From NCBI GenBank assembly GCA_900552585.1, contig USAB01000027.1, positions 1 through 21,831 of the forward strand: a DNA stretch of 21,831 nucleotides, given 5' to 3'. The notes below the pieces were generated by a model. It was not told where the DNA came from. It ran no database searches and was given only the letters and a program-made list of their open reading frames with translations. This DNA comes from an uncultured Coriobacteriaceae bacterium. Its GTDB lineage: Bacteria > Actinomycetota > Coriobacteriia > Coriobacteriales > Eggerthellaceae. This document shows, one piece after another, positions 6,674 through 14,719 of the stretch (the first letter of the stretch is position 1; the number at the start of each line of letters is the position of its first letter). A program made the position numbers and the translations under genes.

Positions 6674-6722
6674 AAACGGCCGCCCCGCCTGCGACGATCG
6701 AATCGCAGTGGGGCGGCCGTTT
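6674..6722. terminator. Strong bidirectional terminator
   Basis: A 13-bp perfect stem (6674-6686 with 6710-6722) with an inner GCGA/TCGC pair (6691-6694 with 6703-6706). On the plus strand it is followed by TTTTCTC; on the minus strand by TTTATTTC. It can terminate the rubredoxin transcript from the right and any plus-strand transcript of 6222-6670 from the left. Confidence 0.85.
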
Positions 6723-6840
6723 TCTCTGCGCTGAAGCGCAGGTGCCAGGTGCTGCGGCGCGGTTCAAGAAACGCTCGAACCGTCAAGCACCTGCTATTCG
6801 CACTTGCAAGGGCCAATGCCATCCTGCAAGCGCTGATCTG

Positions 6841-7005
6841 CTACTCTTCGTACTTGACGAAGCTGTCCTTGCCTACGCCACAGACGGGGCATACCCAATC
6901 TTCGGGAATGTCTTCGAAAGCGGTGCCGGGGGCAATGCCGCCATCCGGGTCGCCTTCGGCCGGATCGTATACGAAGCCGCAAACCTGGCAGATGTACTTG
7001 TCCAC
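6841..7005 (-). CDS. Rubredoxin
   Basis: 54 residues, the classic size for a single-domain rubredoxin, a small cytoplasmic electron carrier with one iron held by four cysteines. C6-x-x-C9-G and C39-x-x-C42-G are present, with Y13, W37 and the PEDWVCPVC signature. The longer frame begins at ATG 7038, but AAGGAGG lies 9 nt before a GTG at 7005, and starting there gives the standard N-terminus (M)DKYICQVCGF. I therefore prefer GTG 7005. Rubredoxins in anaerobes often serve peroxide or superoxide detoxification or NADH-coupled reductases; no partner gene is adjacent. The transcript should end at the 6674-6722 terminator. Confidence 0.97.
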   Translation of the reverse strand: MDKYICQVCGFVYDPAEGDPDGGIAPGTAFEDIPEDWVCPVCGVGKDSFVKYEE

Positions 7006-7274
7006 TGGTGCTGCCTCCTTGTCTCTCATGCTCTGCATCCTCTTTGCAGAATCCTTGCCTCTATTCTAGTTCATAGAGCGGCATCTGTGGCGGTCGGATA
7101 GATGCAATCAGTCTGTAGTGCGACCGGGCTTTTCGGGAAGGCATTCTGCAGGTCTCAGCACCGCTCACATGCAAAACATTTCGCCTCCGCTGAAAAATCA
7201 GCTGGATTCGGGTTCGCGCCGGAAGGGTTGCCTATACTTTTGCGTGCACATGTTTCCAAGGTGAGGAGAGGATT

Positions 7275-8942
7275 TTGGATGCGTTTCAACTACTGAGCAC
7301 CGGTGCGTGGTCGCTGGTACCTCCGTTGCTGGCGCTGGCTTTGGCGCTGATAACGAAGGAGGTGTACTCGTCGCTTCTGGTAGGCACGTTTGCCGGCCTG
7401 GTCATCTACGAGTTCACCCTCGGCGGCGCTTCGGCGGCTTCGTTCGTGGCGGCATTCTGCGACCTGCCCACGTTGCTTTCAGCGCAGATAGAAAGCAACG
7501 GCGCGCTGCTGTTGTTCTTAGCGTTATTGGGGTCGTTAACCGTGATCATATCCGTGGCGGGCGGCTCTCGTGCGTATGCGGAATGGGTGTCCACGCATGT
7601 GAAGAACGCCCGCATGGCCCAGCTTATGACGGCCATCCTGGGTATCGTCATCTTCGTGGACGACTATTTCAACTGCCTGACGGTCGGTGCCGTCATGCGG
7701 CCCGTTACGAATAAGTTCAAGGTGAGCCATGAGAAGCTGGCCTACATCATCGACTCCACGGCGGCTCCCGTCTGCATCATCGCCCCTGTTTCCAGCTGGG
7801 CTGTGGCGGTTGGCGGCTATATGGGCGATGGCGGCTTCTCCACGTTTGTGGCGTCCATCCCGTACAACTTCTACGCATTGCTGACCATCTTCATGGTGTT
7901 CGCGATTATCGTGTCGAAGGTCGATTTTGGCCCCATGCGCGAAGCGGAGTTGGAATGGCGCGGCGAAGCGAAGCCCAGCCGCGTGCCGGCGCACGGGACG
8001 GCGCTGAATACGGTTTCCTCGTCGGGTTTGACGTACAAGCATTCTGAGGAACTGAATCCACCCATCGATATCGAGACGGTGGTTGCCGAAGAGGCAGATC
8101 TGGAATCCGCGCAGAGCGCCATGGACGAATTCAAAGGCATGAAGATCTCCGATAAAGGACGCGTGGGCGACCTGGTGATCCCCATCGTGGTACTGATTGT
8201 GTTCAGCATTATCGGCATGCTATATTCCGGTGACTATTTCAAAGGGGGCGTGGACTTTGCTACGGCTGTGGGCGTGAATCCTATTGCCGGCTTGTGCATC
8301 GGATCCACCGTCGCGCTTGTCGTGGCGGCGGCCATGTTCATGCCTCGCAAGCTGCTGACGCTCGATCGCTATGTGGAAAGCGGTACCGAAGGAGTGCGCA
8401 CCATGGTCAGCTCCATGATGATTCTGGTGCTTGCCTGGAGCCTGGGCGGTGTCTGTCGCTACATGCTGGGTACGGGCGCTTTCGTCTCTGGTGCATTGAC
8501 GGCCGCGGGCGTCAGCCTGGATTTTCTGCCCGCGCTGATCTTCGTGGTGGCTGCGTTCATCGCATTCGCCATGGGCACCTCGTGGGGCACCATTGCGTTG
8601 CTGATGCCCATCGTGCTGGGCGTTTTCCCGGAGAGCGACCCCATGTTCTTGGTGGGCATTGGTTCTGCGCTGGCAGGTGCCGTATTCGGCGACCATACGT
8701 CGCCTATCTCCGATACGACGATCCTCAGCTCCGCCGGTGCCGAGTGCAACCATTTGCGCCATGTAGCAACGCAGCTGCCGTATGCCTCCGCGGTCGCAGT
8801 CGTATGCCTGATCGGCTACATCATCACCGCTTTCACGAAGAGCCCGTGGCCGTCGTTGATCATCGGCCTGGTTCTGCTGTTCGGCATCATCATGTTCTTA
8901 GCTCATCGCGATGCCAAGAAGGATGCCGTTACGACAAGCTAG
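7275..8942 (+). CDS. NhaC-family Na+/H+ antiporter
   Basis: 555 residues with about a dozen hydrophobic segments, an inner-membrane sodium/proton (or related) antiporter. Family stretches include VDDYFN (128-133) and DSTAAPVC (160-167), then IIAPVSSW, and near the C-terminus GDHTSPISDTTILSSAGAEC. A long acidic cytoplasmic loop (about 255-295, DIETVVAEEADLESAQSAMD) splits the two halves. The start is TTG 7275, in frame and 6 nt after GAGGAG; the nearby ATG at 7279 is out of frame. Related family members exchange malate/lactate or amino acids, so the exact substrate is open. TATACT (7231-7236) may be its -10. A perfect terminator follows at 9000. Confidence 0.9.
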   Translation: MDAFQLLSTGAWSLVPPLLALALALITKEVYSSLLVGTFAGLVIYEFTLGGASAASFVAAFCDLPTLLSAQIESNGALLLFLALLGSLTVIISVAGGSRAYAEWVSTHVKNARMAQLMTAILGIVIFVDDYFNCLTVGAVMRPVTNKFKVSHEKLAYIIDSTAAPVCIIAPVSSWAVAVGGYMGDGGFSTFVASIPYNFYALLTIFMVFAIIVSKVDFGPMREAELEWRGEAKPSRVPAHGTALNTVSSSGLTYKHSEELNPPIDIETVVAEEADLESAQSAMDEFKGMKISDKGRVGDLVIPIVVLIVFSIIGMLYSGDYFKGGVDFATAVGVNPIAGLCIGSTVALVVAAAMFMPRKLLTLDRYVESGTEGVRTMVSSMMILVLAWSLGGVCRYMLGTGAFVSGALTAAGVSLDFLPALIFVVAAFIAFAMGTSWGTIALLMPIVLGVFPESDPMFLVGIGSALAGAVFGDHTSPISDTTILSSAGAECNHLRHVATQLPYASAVAVVCLIGYIITAFTKSPWPSLIIGLVLLFGIIMFLAHRDAKKDAVTTS

Positions 8943-8999
8943 CCTGCGCATGACGGACTGGTGAATTCGCTGTCGTAGTACAGCGCCATACGATAGCAT

Positions 9000-9035
9000 G
9001 AAGCCCCTGGCCAATGTGGCCGGGGGCTTCGTTTT
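9000..9035 (+). terminator. Rho-independent terminator of the NhaC gene
   Basis: A 13-bp stem (9000-9012 with 9018-9030, one T-G pair), a 5-nt loop and then GTTTT. It overlaps the most upstream candidate start of the next gene (ATG 8998), which argues against that start. Confidence 0.9.
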
Positions 9036-9060
9036 ATGCATGCGAAAGGGAAGGGGCGCC

Positions 9061-10383
9061 ATGGCCCGGCTGTTACTGCTTACGCGCGGCATGTGGCGCG
9101 AATACGCCCGCTATGTGGTGCCCAGCATGCTGACGTATGCGCTCATTTGTCTCTTTAACATTGTGGACGGCTTGTTCGTGGGCAACGTCGTCGGCGATGC
9201 CGGCTTGGCGGGCGTGAACGTGGCGTGGCCGTGGATGCAGTTGGTCATGGCCATCGGCACCGGCGTGGGCATGGGCGCCGCCGTCATCGCATCCATCGAG
9301 AGGGCGCGCGGGCGGATAGACCGCTTCAACCAGGCGTTCGGCAATGCGCTGTGCCTGTTGGCGCTGGTGTCCATCCCGCTGACGTTTGCGCTGATGGCGT
9401 TCACGGAGCCGCTGTGCTACGCGTTCGGCGGCCGGGGCCAGGTGTTGTACCAGGCAACAAGCTACCTGCGGTCGCTTGCCTGGTGCACGCCGTTCATGCT
9501 TCTGGCGTGCGGGTCCATACCGCTGATGCGCAACAAGGGCAACGTGAACTACGCCATGGCCTCCACGGTCACGTCGGGTTTGGCGAACATCGCGCTGGAT
9601 TTCGTGTTCGTGGTGCTGCTTGAGTGGGGTTCGGCGGGCGCCGGCCTCGCGACGGCGCTAAGCCAGATGCTCTCGTTCTTGTTCGCGCTGGTGTACTTCC
9701 TGCGTGCGGCAAATCGCCTGCCGGGGGCCAGTTTTCGCCTGCGCGGCGGCCTGGTTCGCCATATGGCGCATTTGGGTTTGGCTCCCGCCGGGCTTTCGCT
9801 TCTTCCCGAACTGCAGGTGGTGGCAATTAACATCAATGCCGCGCTCTACGGCGGCGAACTGGCGCTTGCCGCGTACGCGGTCATTGCGTATGTGGCCGTT
9901 GTGCTGCAGATGCTCATCCAGGGCATGGGCGATGGCGCGCAGCCGCTGATTAGCCGGGCGTACGGGGCGGGCGACTATGCCACGGTGCGCCGCTACCGCA
10001 ACACGAACTACTGCTTCACCATAGGCATGGGCGTCGCGGGCGTGATCATCGTGTTCGCGTTGCGCTATGCGATTCCCGCCTTCTTCGGGGCATCGGGCGC
10101 TACGGCGGAGCTGGTTGCGCACGGCATGCCCATCTTCTCGTTGGCGTACGTATTCTACGGCTTCACGCATGCCAGCACCTCGTTTTTCTACGCGGTTGAC
10201 CATGCACGCGCCTCTTCGCGCATGGTGTATACGGAAGCAGGTCTGATCTTCGCCATCGTGTTCGGGATGGCGGCGCTGCTGGGCGTCGAGGGCCTGTGGT
10301 GGTCGCCCGTGGTGGTGCAGGCGGGCCTGGCGATTGTTGCCGCCGTCACGCTGGGCACGCGCAGTTGGGCGGCGTCGCGCTGA
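9061..10383 (+). CDS. MATE-family efflux transporter
   Basis: 440 residues with about 12 hydrophobic helices, typical of MATE (multidrug and toxic compound extrusion) proteins, which export cationic drugs or metabolites using a sodium or proton gradient. Family-like stretches are FNIVDGLFVGNVVGDAGLAG near the N-terminus and QGMGDGAQPLISRAYGAG at the start of the second half. In-frame starts exist at 8998, 9040 and 9061. The first lies in the upstream terminator. AGGGAAGGGG sits just before 9061, so I use that start; 9040 is possible. The gene converges on the HAD gene with only 24 nt between their stops and no clear terminator there. Confidence 0.88.
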   Translation: MARLLLLTRGMWREYARYVVPSMLTYALICLFNIVDGLFVGNVVGDAGLAGVNVAWPWMQLVMAIGTGVGMGAAVIASIERARGRIDRFNQAFGNALCLLALVSIPLTFALMAFTEPLCYAFGGRGQVLYQATSYLRSLAWCTPFMLLACGSIPLMRNKGNVNYAMASTVTSGLANIALDFVFVVLLEWGSAGAGLATALSQMLSFLFALVYFLRAANRLPGASFRLRGGLVRHMAHLGLAPAGLSLLPELQVVAININAALYGGELALAAYAVIAYVAVVLQMLIQGMGDGAQPLISRAYGAGDYATVRRYRNTNYCFTIGMGVAGVIIVFALRYAIPAFFGASGATAELVAHGMPIFSLAYVFYGFTHASTSFFYAVDHARASSRMVYTEAGLIFAIVFGMAALLGVEGLWWSPVVVQAGLAIVAAVTLGTRSWAASR

Positions 10384-10407
10384 CGGGAGTGTGCGTTGCA
10401 GGCGCGG

Positions 10408-11121
10408 TTAGCGGATGTGCTGCAGCAGCGCCAGCAGCTCGCTATCGCCGGCAACCTCCCAGGTGGGCTGCGGGCCGTTGGCGGGGCGGGCCTTCGCGCG
10501 CCGGTTGAACCAGACAACGGGCATGTTCGCGTTGCGGGCGCCCACGACGTCGTTGCCGTACGAGTCACCGATGTACAGGCAGCGCTCCGGGCGCGTGCCC
10601 GTCTGGCTGCACGCATAGCGGAATATGGCGGGATCGGGCTTCGCCATGCCGATGGCGTCCGAGATGAATACGGCATGCGGGTCAATCCACTGTCCGGCGT
10701 GCAGAAGATGCAGCTTTCCCTTCTGCCGTTTCTCCGCCCCGTTCGTGATGATGCCCACGCGGCACGCGCGGCGGCAGAGCTCCAGGCACTGCTGCATGGT
10801 TTCGGAGATTGCCATGGACTGGCTCGTGTCGCTTTCGTATGTGCGTTGGATTTTCAAGGCCAGCTCATCCGAGATATTCACGCCGAAGTCTGCCAGCGTG
10901 TCCACCATGCGGCGCGTGTAGATGGCGTCGGTGGGCAGCTCGCCGCGGCTGAATGCGGCGAACACCTGTGTGCTGTGCGCCCGGCTTGCCTGGAAGAGCT
11001 GGGCATCCGTAGCGCCGGGCACGTCTCCGTATACCTTATGCACGGCGTATGCAAACGGCTGCGCCTGGTCGTAGAGCGTGTCGTCGATATCGAAGAAGAC
11101 CATGTCGAAGCGTTGTTTCAT
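10408..11121 (-). CDS. HAD-superfamily hydrolase, YjjG-like
   Basis: 237 residues. All four haloacid-dehalogenase motifs are seen: I, D11-I-D13-D-T15 (FFDIDDTLYD); II, T126-N127-G (GIITNGAEKRQKGK); III, K161 (GMAKPDP); IV, G185-D186-S-x-x-N-D191. A helical cap sits between motifs I and II, as in subfamily IA. Such enzymes are magnesium-dependent cytoplasmic phosphatases. Overall resemblance is to the YjjG-type pyrimidine 5'-nucleotidase group, but substrate cannot be assigned. ATG 11121 has AAGGAG 10 nt upstream. It is transcribed alone, downstream of the stress-protein terminator. Confidence 0.9.
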   Translation of the reverse strand: MKQRFDMVFFDIDDTLYDQAQPFAYAVHKVYGDVPGATDAQLFQASRAHSTQVFAAFSRGELPTDAIYTRRMVDTLADFGVNISDELALKIQRTYESDTSQSMAISETMQQCLELCRRACRVGIITNGAEKRQKGKLHLLHAGQWIDPHAVFISDAIGMAKPDPAIFRYACSQTGTRPERCLYIGDSYGNDVVGARNANMPVVWFNRRAKARPANGPQPTWEVAGDSELLALLQHIR

Positions 11122-11242
11122 GGATGCGGAACTCCTTGTGCGGTGGCTGGTGGAAGCATGCAGCGCGCCGCATGCGATTCTCTTCCCGTTCGGTGGGCTG
11201 CCGCCTCAGGGTGCGGTTGCGGTGCGGCGGCCCCGTAACGAA

Positions 11243-11275
11243 GAGAACCGACCGCCCAGATGGCAGCCGGTTCTC
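11243..11275 (-). terminator. Terminator of the universal stress protein gene
   Basis: GAGAACCG (11243-11250) pairs with CGGTTCTC (11268-11275), with a further GCC/GGC pair inside. On the minus strand it is followed by TTCGTT. It lies about 50 nt past the gene's stop. Confidence 0.55.
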
Positions 11276-11327
11276 ATGGCGTGTTGCGAAAATCTCAGGG
11301 GCCGCCGCTGCAGCCAGCCGGATGATT

Positions 11328-11777
11328 CTATTTCTTGACCACGAGCACGTCGCAACGCAGGTTGCGGATCAAGTAGGTGCTCGTGCTGCCCACGAATGCG
11401 TACTTCACCGTGGACAGGCCGCGCTCGCCGCAGATGACCAGGTCGGCGCCGAACGGCAGAATCATGCCGCGGTGCAGGATGGTGTTCACGTTACCAGGCA
11501 TGGCCTTGAACTCGAACGAGGCGATGCGTCCGGCCGCCACTTTTTCGTCGATGTCCTTCATGATGGGGTCGATCATGGCGGAGATACGGCGCTTCGTCTG
11601 CTCGCAGACGGCCTCCGTATCCTCTTCGGCAAGCTCGGGCGGCAGAGAGTCGATAACGGTGCCGAACATCAGGTGCGCCTTGTTGACGGCCGCGATGGCC
11701 GCTGCCTTGCGGGCAACATCCTCCTGGGTCACGCCGCCGTCCAGCGCTGCGAAAACGTGCTGATACTCGATTGCCAT
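11328..11777 (-). CDS. Universal stress protein, UspA family
   Basis: 149 residues, a one-domain UspA fold and a cytoplasmic, usually dimeric, nucleotide-binding stress protein. The C-terminal ATP-binding pattern G-x2-G-x9-G-S/T is present (GERGLSTVKYAFVGST), followed by LRCDVLVVKK, the usual end. The start ATG 11777 has AGGAGA 5-6 nt upstream; a longer frame to 11813 lacks this. The gene precedes the HAD gene on the same strand but has its own terminator. It follows the metal ATPase gene after 270 nt that hold no other gene. Its regulation is not visible. Confidence 0.93.
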   Translation of the reverse strand: MAIEYQHVFAALDGGVTQEDVARKAAAIAAVNKAHLMFGTVIDSLPPELAEEDTEAVCEQTKRRISAMIDPIMKDIDEKVAAGRIASFEFKAMPGNVNTILHRGMILPFGADLVICGERGLSTVKYAFVGSTSTYLIRNLRCDVLVVKK

Positions 11778-12023
11778 GGTAATCTCCTGCCTTCGATTGA
11801 AGCGGCTGCTCATATGCGGCCGCAGATGAAATTACTTGGTACGGCTTCAGTTTACCCGTTTTCGCTTGTCGCGAATAGAAACCAGCATTATTTTTTGGCG
11901 TTCTGCATAGGTTTCGGGGCAAACGACGCTGCCGGCTCCGGCTGCGGCCGGATGTCGTTCCGGGCCGCGGGAACAGGGCGCACGCGGGGAATGTGGCTGG
12001 CAGCAGTGGCAGACGGCGGCGGT

Positions 12024-12046
12024 CGGGGCGGGTATTTTTCGCCCCG
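12024..12046 (-). terminator. Hairpin at the end of the metal ATPase gene
   Basis: CGGGGCG (12024-12030) pairs with CGCCCCG (12040-12046), right next to the stop codon. The loop is AT-rich on one strand and no T-run follows, so termination here is uncertain. The rest of the 11778-12047 gap shows no gene. Confidence 0.35.
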
Positions 12047-12047
12047 C

Positions 12048-13952
12048 CTATTTCGTCTGCATGGCGCGCATTGCGTTCAGGATGGCGATAATGGCAACGC
12101 CCACGTCCGCGAACACGGCAAGCCACATGCTGGCCATGCCCAGGGCGGCCAGGATCAACACGGCGAACTTCACGCCCAGTGCGAACACGATGTTCTGCCA
12201 CACGATGCGCATGGTCTTGCGGGCGATTGCGATGGCGGTCACGATGCGGCTGGGGTTGTCGTCCATGAGCACGATGTCGGCTGCCTCGATGGCGGCGTCC
12301 GCGCCCATGGCGCCCATGGCGATGCCGATATCGGCGCGCGTCAGCACGGGTGCATCGTTGATGCCGTCGCCCACGAACGCCACGCGGCCGTCGTCGCCGG
12401 CGGCATCGCGCACGTCGATGATGCGTTCGACCTGGGTCACCTTATCCTGCGGCAGCAGCTGCGCATGGTACTCGTCGATGCCCAGCTTCTCGGCGGTCGC
12501 TTTCGCCACGGGCTCCAAGTCGCCCGTCAGCATGACCGTCTTCTTCACGCCGGCGTCGCGCAGGGCGGCAATGGCCTGTGCCGCATCGCTCTTCAGCACG
12601 TCGGCGATGACGATGTGCCCGATGTATTCGCCATTCCACGCCACGTGCAGCACGGTGCCTGTGAGCTCGCAGTCGTTGTATGCAATGGAATCCTCGTTCA
12701 TCAGGCGCCCGTTGCCCACCAGCACGACCTTCTTGTCCACGGTCGCGCGAATGCCGCGGCCGCTTTCCTCTTCGGCCTTCTCGATGCGCGAGCGGTCGAT
12801 CTCGCCGCTGTACGCCTCGCGGATGCTCAGGGCAATGGGGTGGTCGGAATGCGCCTCGGCATATGCAGCCAGCGACAGCAGCCGGTCGGCATCCACGCCG
12901 GGCGTGGGGTGCACGGCCACGACGTTGAACGAGCCCTCCGTCAGCGTGCCCGTCTTGTCGAACACGATGGTTTGCGCCTTCGAAAGCGCCTCGAGGTAAT
13001 TGCCGCCCTTGACCAGGATGCCCGCCTTCGAGGCGCCGCCGATGCCGCCGAAGAACGAAAGCGGCACGGAGATGACCAGCGCGCAGGGGCAGGACACCAC
13101 CAGGAAGATCAGGCCGCGCTGCACCCAGTCGCTCCAGGACAGGCCGAACGCCAGCGGCGGAATCACCGCCAGGGCAACGGCGGCGCCCACCACGATGGGC
13201 GTATACCAGCGGGCGAAACGGGTGATGAAGTCCTCCGTGCGCGCCTTCTTGTCACTGGCGCTTTCGATAAGCTCCAACACGCGCGCCACGGTGGATTCGC
13301 CGAACGGTTTCGTGACGCGGACGGTCAGCAGGCCGTTCGTGTTGATGCAGCCGCTGAAGATGTCGTCGCCGGGCGCAACGGACCGCGGCAGCGATTCGCC
13401 GGTGATGGCGGCCGTATCCAGGCTGCTGGTGCCGGTCTCCACCACGCCGTCGAGCGGCACGCGCTCGCCGGGTTTCACGGTGATGAGGTCGCCCACGGCC
13501 ACTTCCTCCGGGTCCACTTCCACCAGCTTGCCGTCGCGCTCGATGTTCGCGTGGTCGGGGGCAATCTCCATCAGCGCGGAGATGGACTTGCGCGACCGGT
13601 CCACGGCGTAATCCTGGAACAGTTCGCCCACCTGGTAGAACAGCATGACGGCGGCCGCTTCGGCGAAGTGCTGCTCGGCTTCCGGGAAGAATACCAGCGC
13701 GAACGCGCCCAGGGTGGCGATGGACATGAGGAAGTTCTCGTCGAACAGTTGGCCGTGGCCGATGTTGCGGACGGCCTTCCACAGCACGTCGTAGCCCACG
13801 ATCAGATACGGCACCAGGAAGGCGACCAGCTTCACGTAAATCACCTGGTCGGGTGCGAACCAACTTTCCAACGGCAGCAGCGTGGTGCAAATGTACACGG
13901 CAACGTAGATGACGAAGCCCACGATGATGCGGATGAGATTGCGGTTGTTCAT
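12048..13952 (-). CDS. P1B-type heavy-metal exporting ATPase (Zn/Cd/Pb type)
   Basis: 634 residues, an inner-membrane cation pump that exports divalent metal using ATP. Motifs in order are TGES (184-187, actuator domain), CPC (288-290, metal site in the membrane), D332-KTGT (phosphorylated Asp), S-D-H371-P (nucleotide domain), GDGIND (528-533), and late K595 and D616. The K and D spaced 21 residues apart in the last two helices match the K693/D714 pair of E. coli ZntA. This supports zinc/cadmium/lead over copper. The start ATG 13952 has AAGGAGA 4-5 nt upstream; a longer in-frame reading to 14354 runs antisense-like through the HMA gene and is not used. Unlike ZntA it lacks its own N-terminal metal-binding domain, which is encoded just upstream. 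Confidence 0.94.
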   Translation of the reverse strand: MNNRNLIRIIVGFVIYVAVYICTTLLPLESWFAPDQVIYVKLVAFLVPYLIVGYDVLWKAVRNIGHGQLFDENFLMSIATLGAFALVFFPEAEQHFAEAAAVMLFYQVGELFQDYAVDRSRKSISALMEIAPDHANIERDGKLVEVDPEEVAVGDLITVKPGERVPLDGVVETGTSSLDTAAITGESLPRSVAPGDDIFSGCINTNGLLTVRVTKPFGESTVARVLELIESASDKKARTEDFITRFARWYTPIVVGAAVALAVIPPLAFGLSWSDWVQRGLIFLVVSCPCALVISVPLSFFGGIGGASKAGILVKGGNYLEALSKAQTIVFDKTGTLTEGSFNVVAVHPTPGVDADRLLSLAAYAEAHSDHPIALSIREAYSGEIDRSRIEKAEEESGRGIRATVDKKVVLVGNGRLMNEDSIAYNDCELTGTVLHVAWNGEYIGHIVIADVLKSDAAQAIAALRDAGVKKTVMLTGDLEPVAKATAEKLGIDEYHAQLLPQDKVTQVERIIDVRDAAGDDGRVAFVGDGINDAPVLTRADIGIAMGAMGADAAIEAADIVLMDDNPSRIVTAIAIARKTMRIVWQNIVFALGVKFAVLILAALGMASMWLAVFADVGVAIIAILNAMRAMQTK

Positions 13953-14050
13953 GACGTCTCCTTGGCGGCACGGAAGCGGGACGAAATGAGCAATGGTCCT
14001 ACGGGGCCGTCGATGTGTACGTTCTGCTGCCGATTGCGCGCCGGGTGCGG

Positions 14051-14269
14051 TTAACGGACGATGGTGCAGTCGGGCTCGATGCGGCTGATGACGGCCTGCG
14101 CCTGGTCTACGATGTCGTCGAACCGCGCGTCGTCGGCATCCAGCGTGAGCTTCGAGAACATGAAGTTCACCTTCACGCCGTTTACGCCCTTCAGCCCCGA
14201 AATCTTGCGCTCCATCTTCGCGGCGCAATTCGCGCAACCCAGCTGGTCCAGCTTGTACGTCTTCGTCAT
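14051..14269 (-). CDS. Stand-alone heavy-metal-associated (HMA) domain protein
   Basis: 72 residues with the HMA ferredoxin-like fold. The metal-binding G-C12-A-N-C15 lies in loop 1, preceded by TYKLDQLGC and followed by AAKMERKISGLKGVNGVKVN. The start ATG 14269 has AGAAGGA about 8 nt upstream. The next gene on the strand, 98 nt downstream, is the metal ATPase that lacks this domain. I infer that it delivers metal to, or regulates, that pump, doing in trans what the fused N-terminal domain does in ZntA/CadA. It is the first gene behind the ArsR/SmtB-like promoter. Confidence 0.92.
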   Translation of the reverse strand: MTKTYKLDQLGCANCAAKMERKISGLKGVNGVKVNFMFSKLTLDADDARFDDIVDQAQAVISRIEPDCTIVR

Positions 14270-14341
14270 GTGCGTTTCCTTCTCGGCCGGGCGCATCTTC
14301 CGTCCCAGCATTACTTGTAAAATTGAACGGAAACTCAAAAG

Positions 14342-14397
14342 AACATATGAGCAACCGTTCATATGACGAGCGTAGAGGGGCCTCTGGCCCTTGTCAA
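14342..14397 (-). promoter_or_regulatory. Promoter with ArsR/SmtB-like operator for the HMA-ATPase operon
   Basis: On the minus strand TTGACA (14392-14397), a 17-nt spacer and TACGCT (14369-14374) form a promoter that would start near 14362. Immediately downstream, CATATGA (14344-14350) and TCATATG (14359-14365) form an inverted repeat with an 8-nt centre. It resembles the ATATGAnCA...TGnTCATAT sites of zinc/cadmium-sensing ArsR/SmtB repressors. A repressor bound here would block initiation until metal is high. No arsR-type gene is in the window. Confidence 0.65.
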
Positions 14398-14719
14398 GGT
14401 CGGCCTCGGAGAAATGCCGTTCGGCGGTTATTTCTGCACAAAGTCGTTGCGAATAGGCAACAAGGGAATAGGGTGTGTCCGCATTCGCGTGCGCGGCGCC
14501 TGCGTTGCGGAGAGACGGGGAAGGTGCATGCGGGCTGGTATCATGGATGTTCGAACCGGTTGTCTGCCGGTTGATGCTCCGTCAGGGGTATTTCCGGGGA
14601 TGTGTGCGAGAGGCTGCCCGCAGCATGCGCAGTCGATATGTTTGCCCAGGTGAAGGGCACGTGTCCGCGCCGGCGGTTTCGCGTAAATGCGCAATGAGCC
14701 GCTGGGGAACAGGAGAATG
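14398..14719. other. Intergenic region upstream of larB
   Basis: About 320 nt between the divergent metal operon promoter and larB. I see small hairpins, GTTGC/GCAAC at 14445-14461 and TGCCC/GGGCA at 14643-14659, but no convincing promoter, RNA gene or coding region. Confidence 0.4.

Noticed and set aside
6381..6722. RNase P RNA, tmRNA, SRP RNA or cobalamin riboswitch
   Set aside because: I looked on both strands for their conserved core sequences and found none. A small stretch resembling the cobalamin core (AAAAGGGAA) lacks the rest.
4456..6722. Integrated element at the tRNA-Thr gene
   Set aside because: There is no integrase and no second copy of the tRNA 3' end in the window; the small HTH-like gene alone is not enough.
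6397..6822. 141-codon minus-strand ORF in the inverted-repeat block
   Set aside because: It has no ribosome site, crosses a terminator and several long hairpins, and has no recognisable protein features.
8998..9060. Longer N-terminus for the MATE transporter
   Set aside because: ATG 8998 lies in the terminator hairpin of the preceding gene, and the best ribosome site precedes 9061.
11049..14054. A 1001-codon plus-strand ORF opposite the stress protein and metal ATPase genes
   Set aside because: It is antisense to genes with complete catalytic motifs. Its translation is rich in His, Gly, Arg and Ala without domain structure, the usual shadow of GC-rich codon bias.
13953..14354. Upstream extension of the ATPase frame through the HMA gene
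   Set aside because: It overlaps the HMA protein out of frame and has no domain features; ATG 13952 has a good ribosome site.
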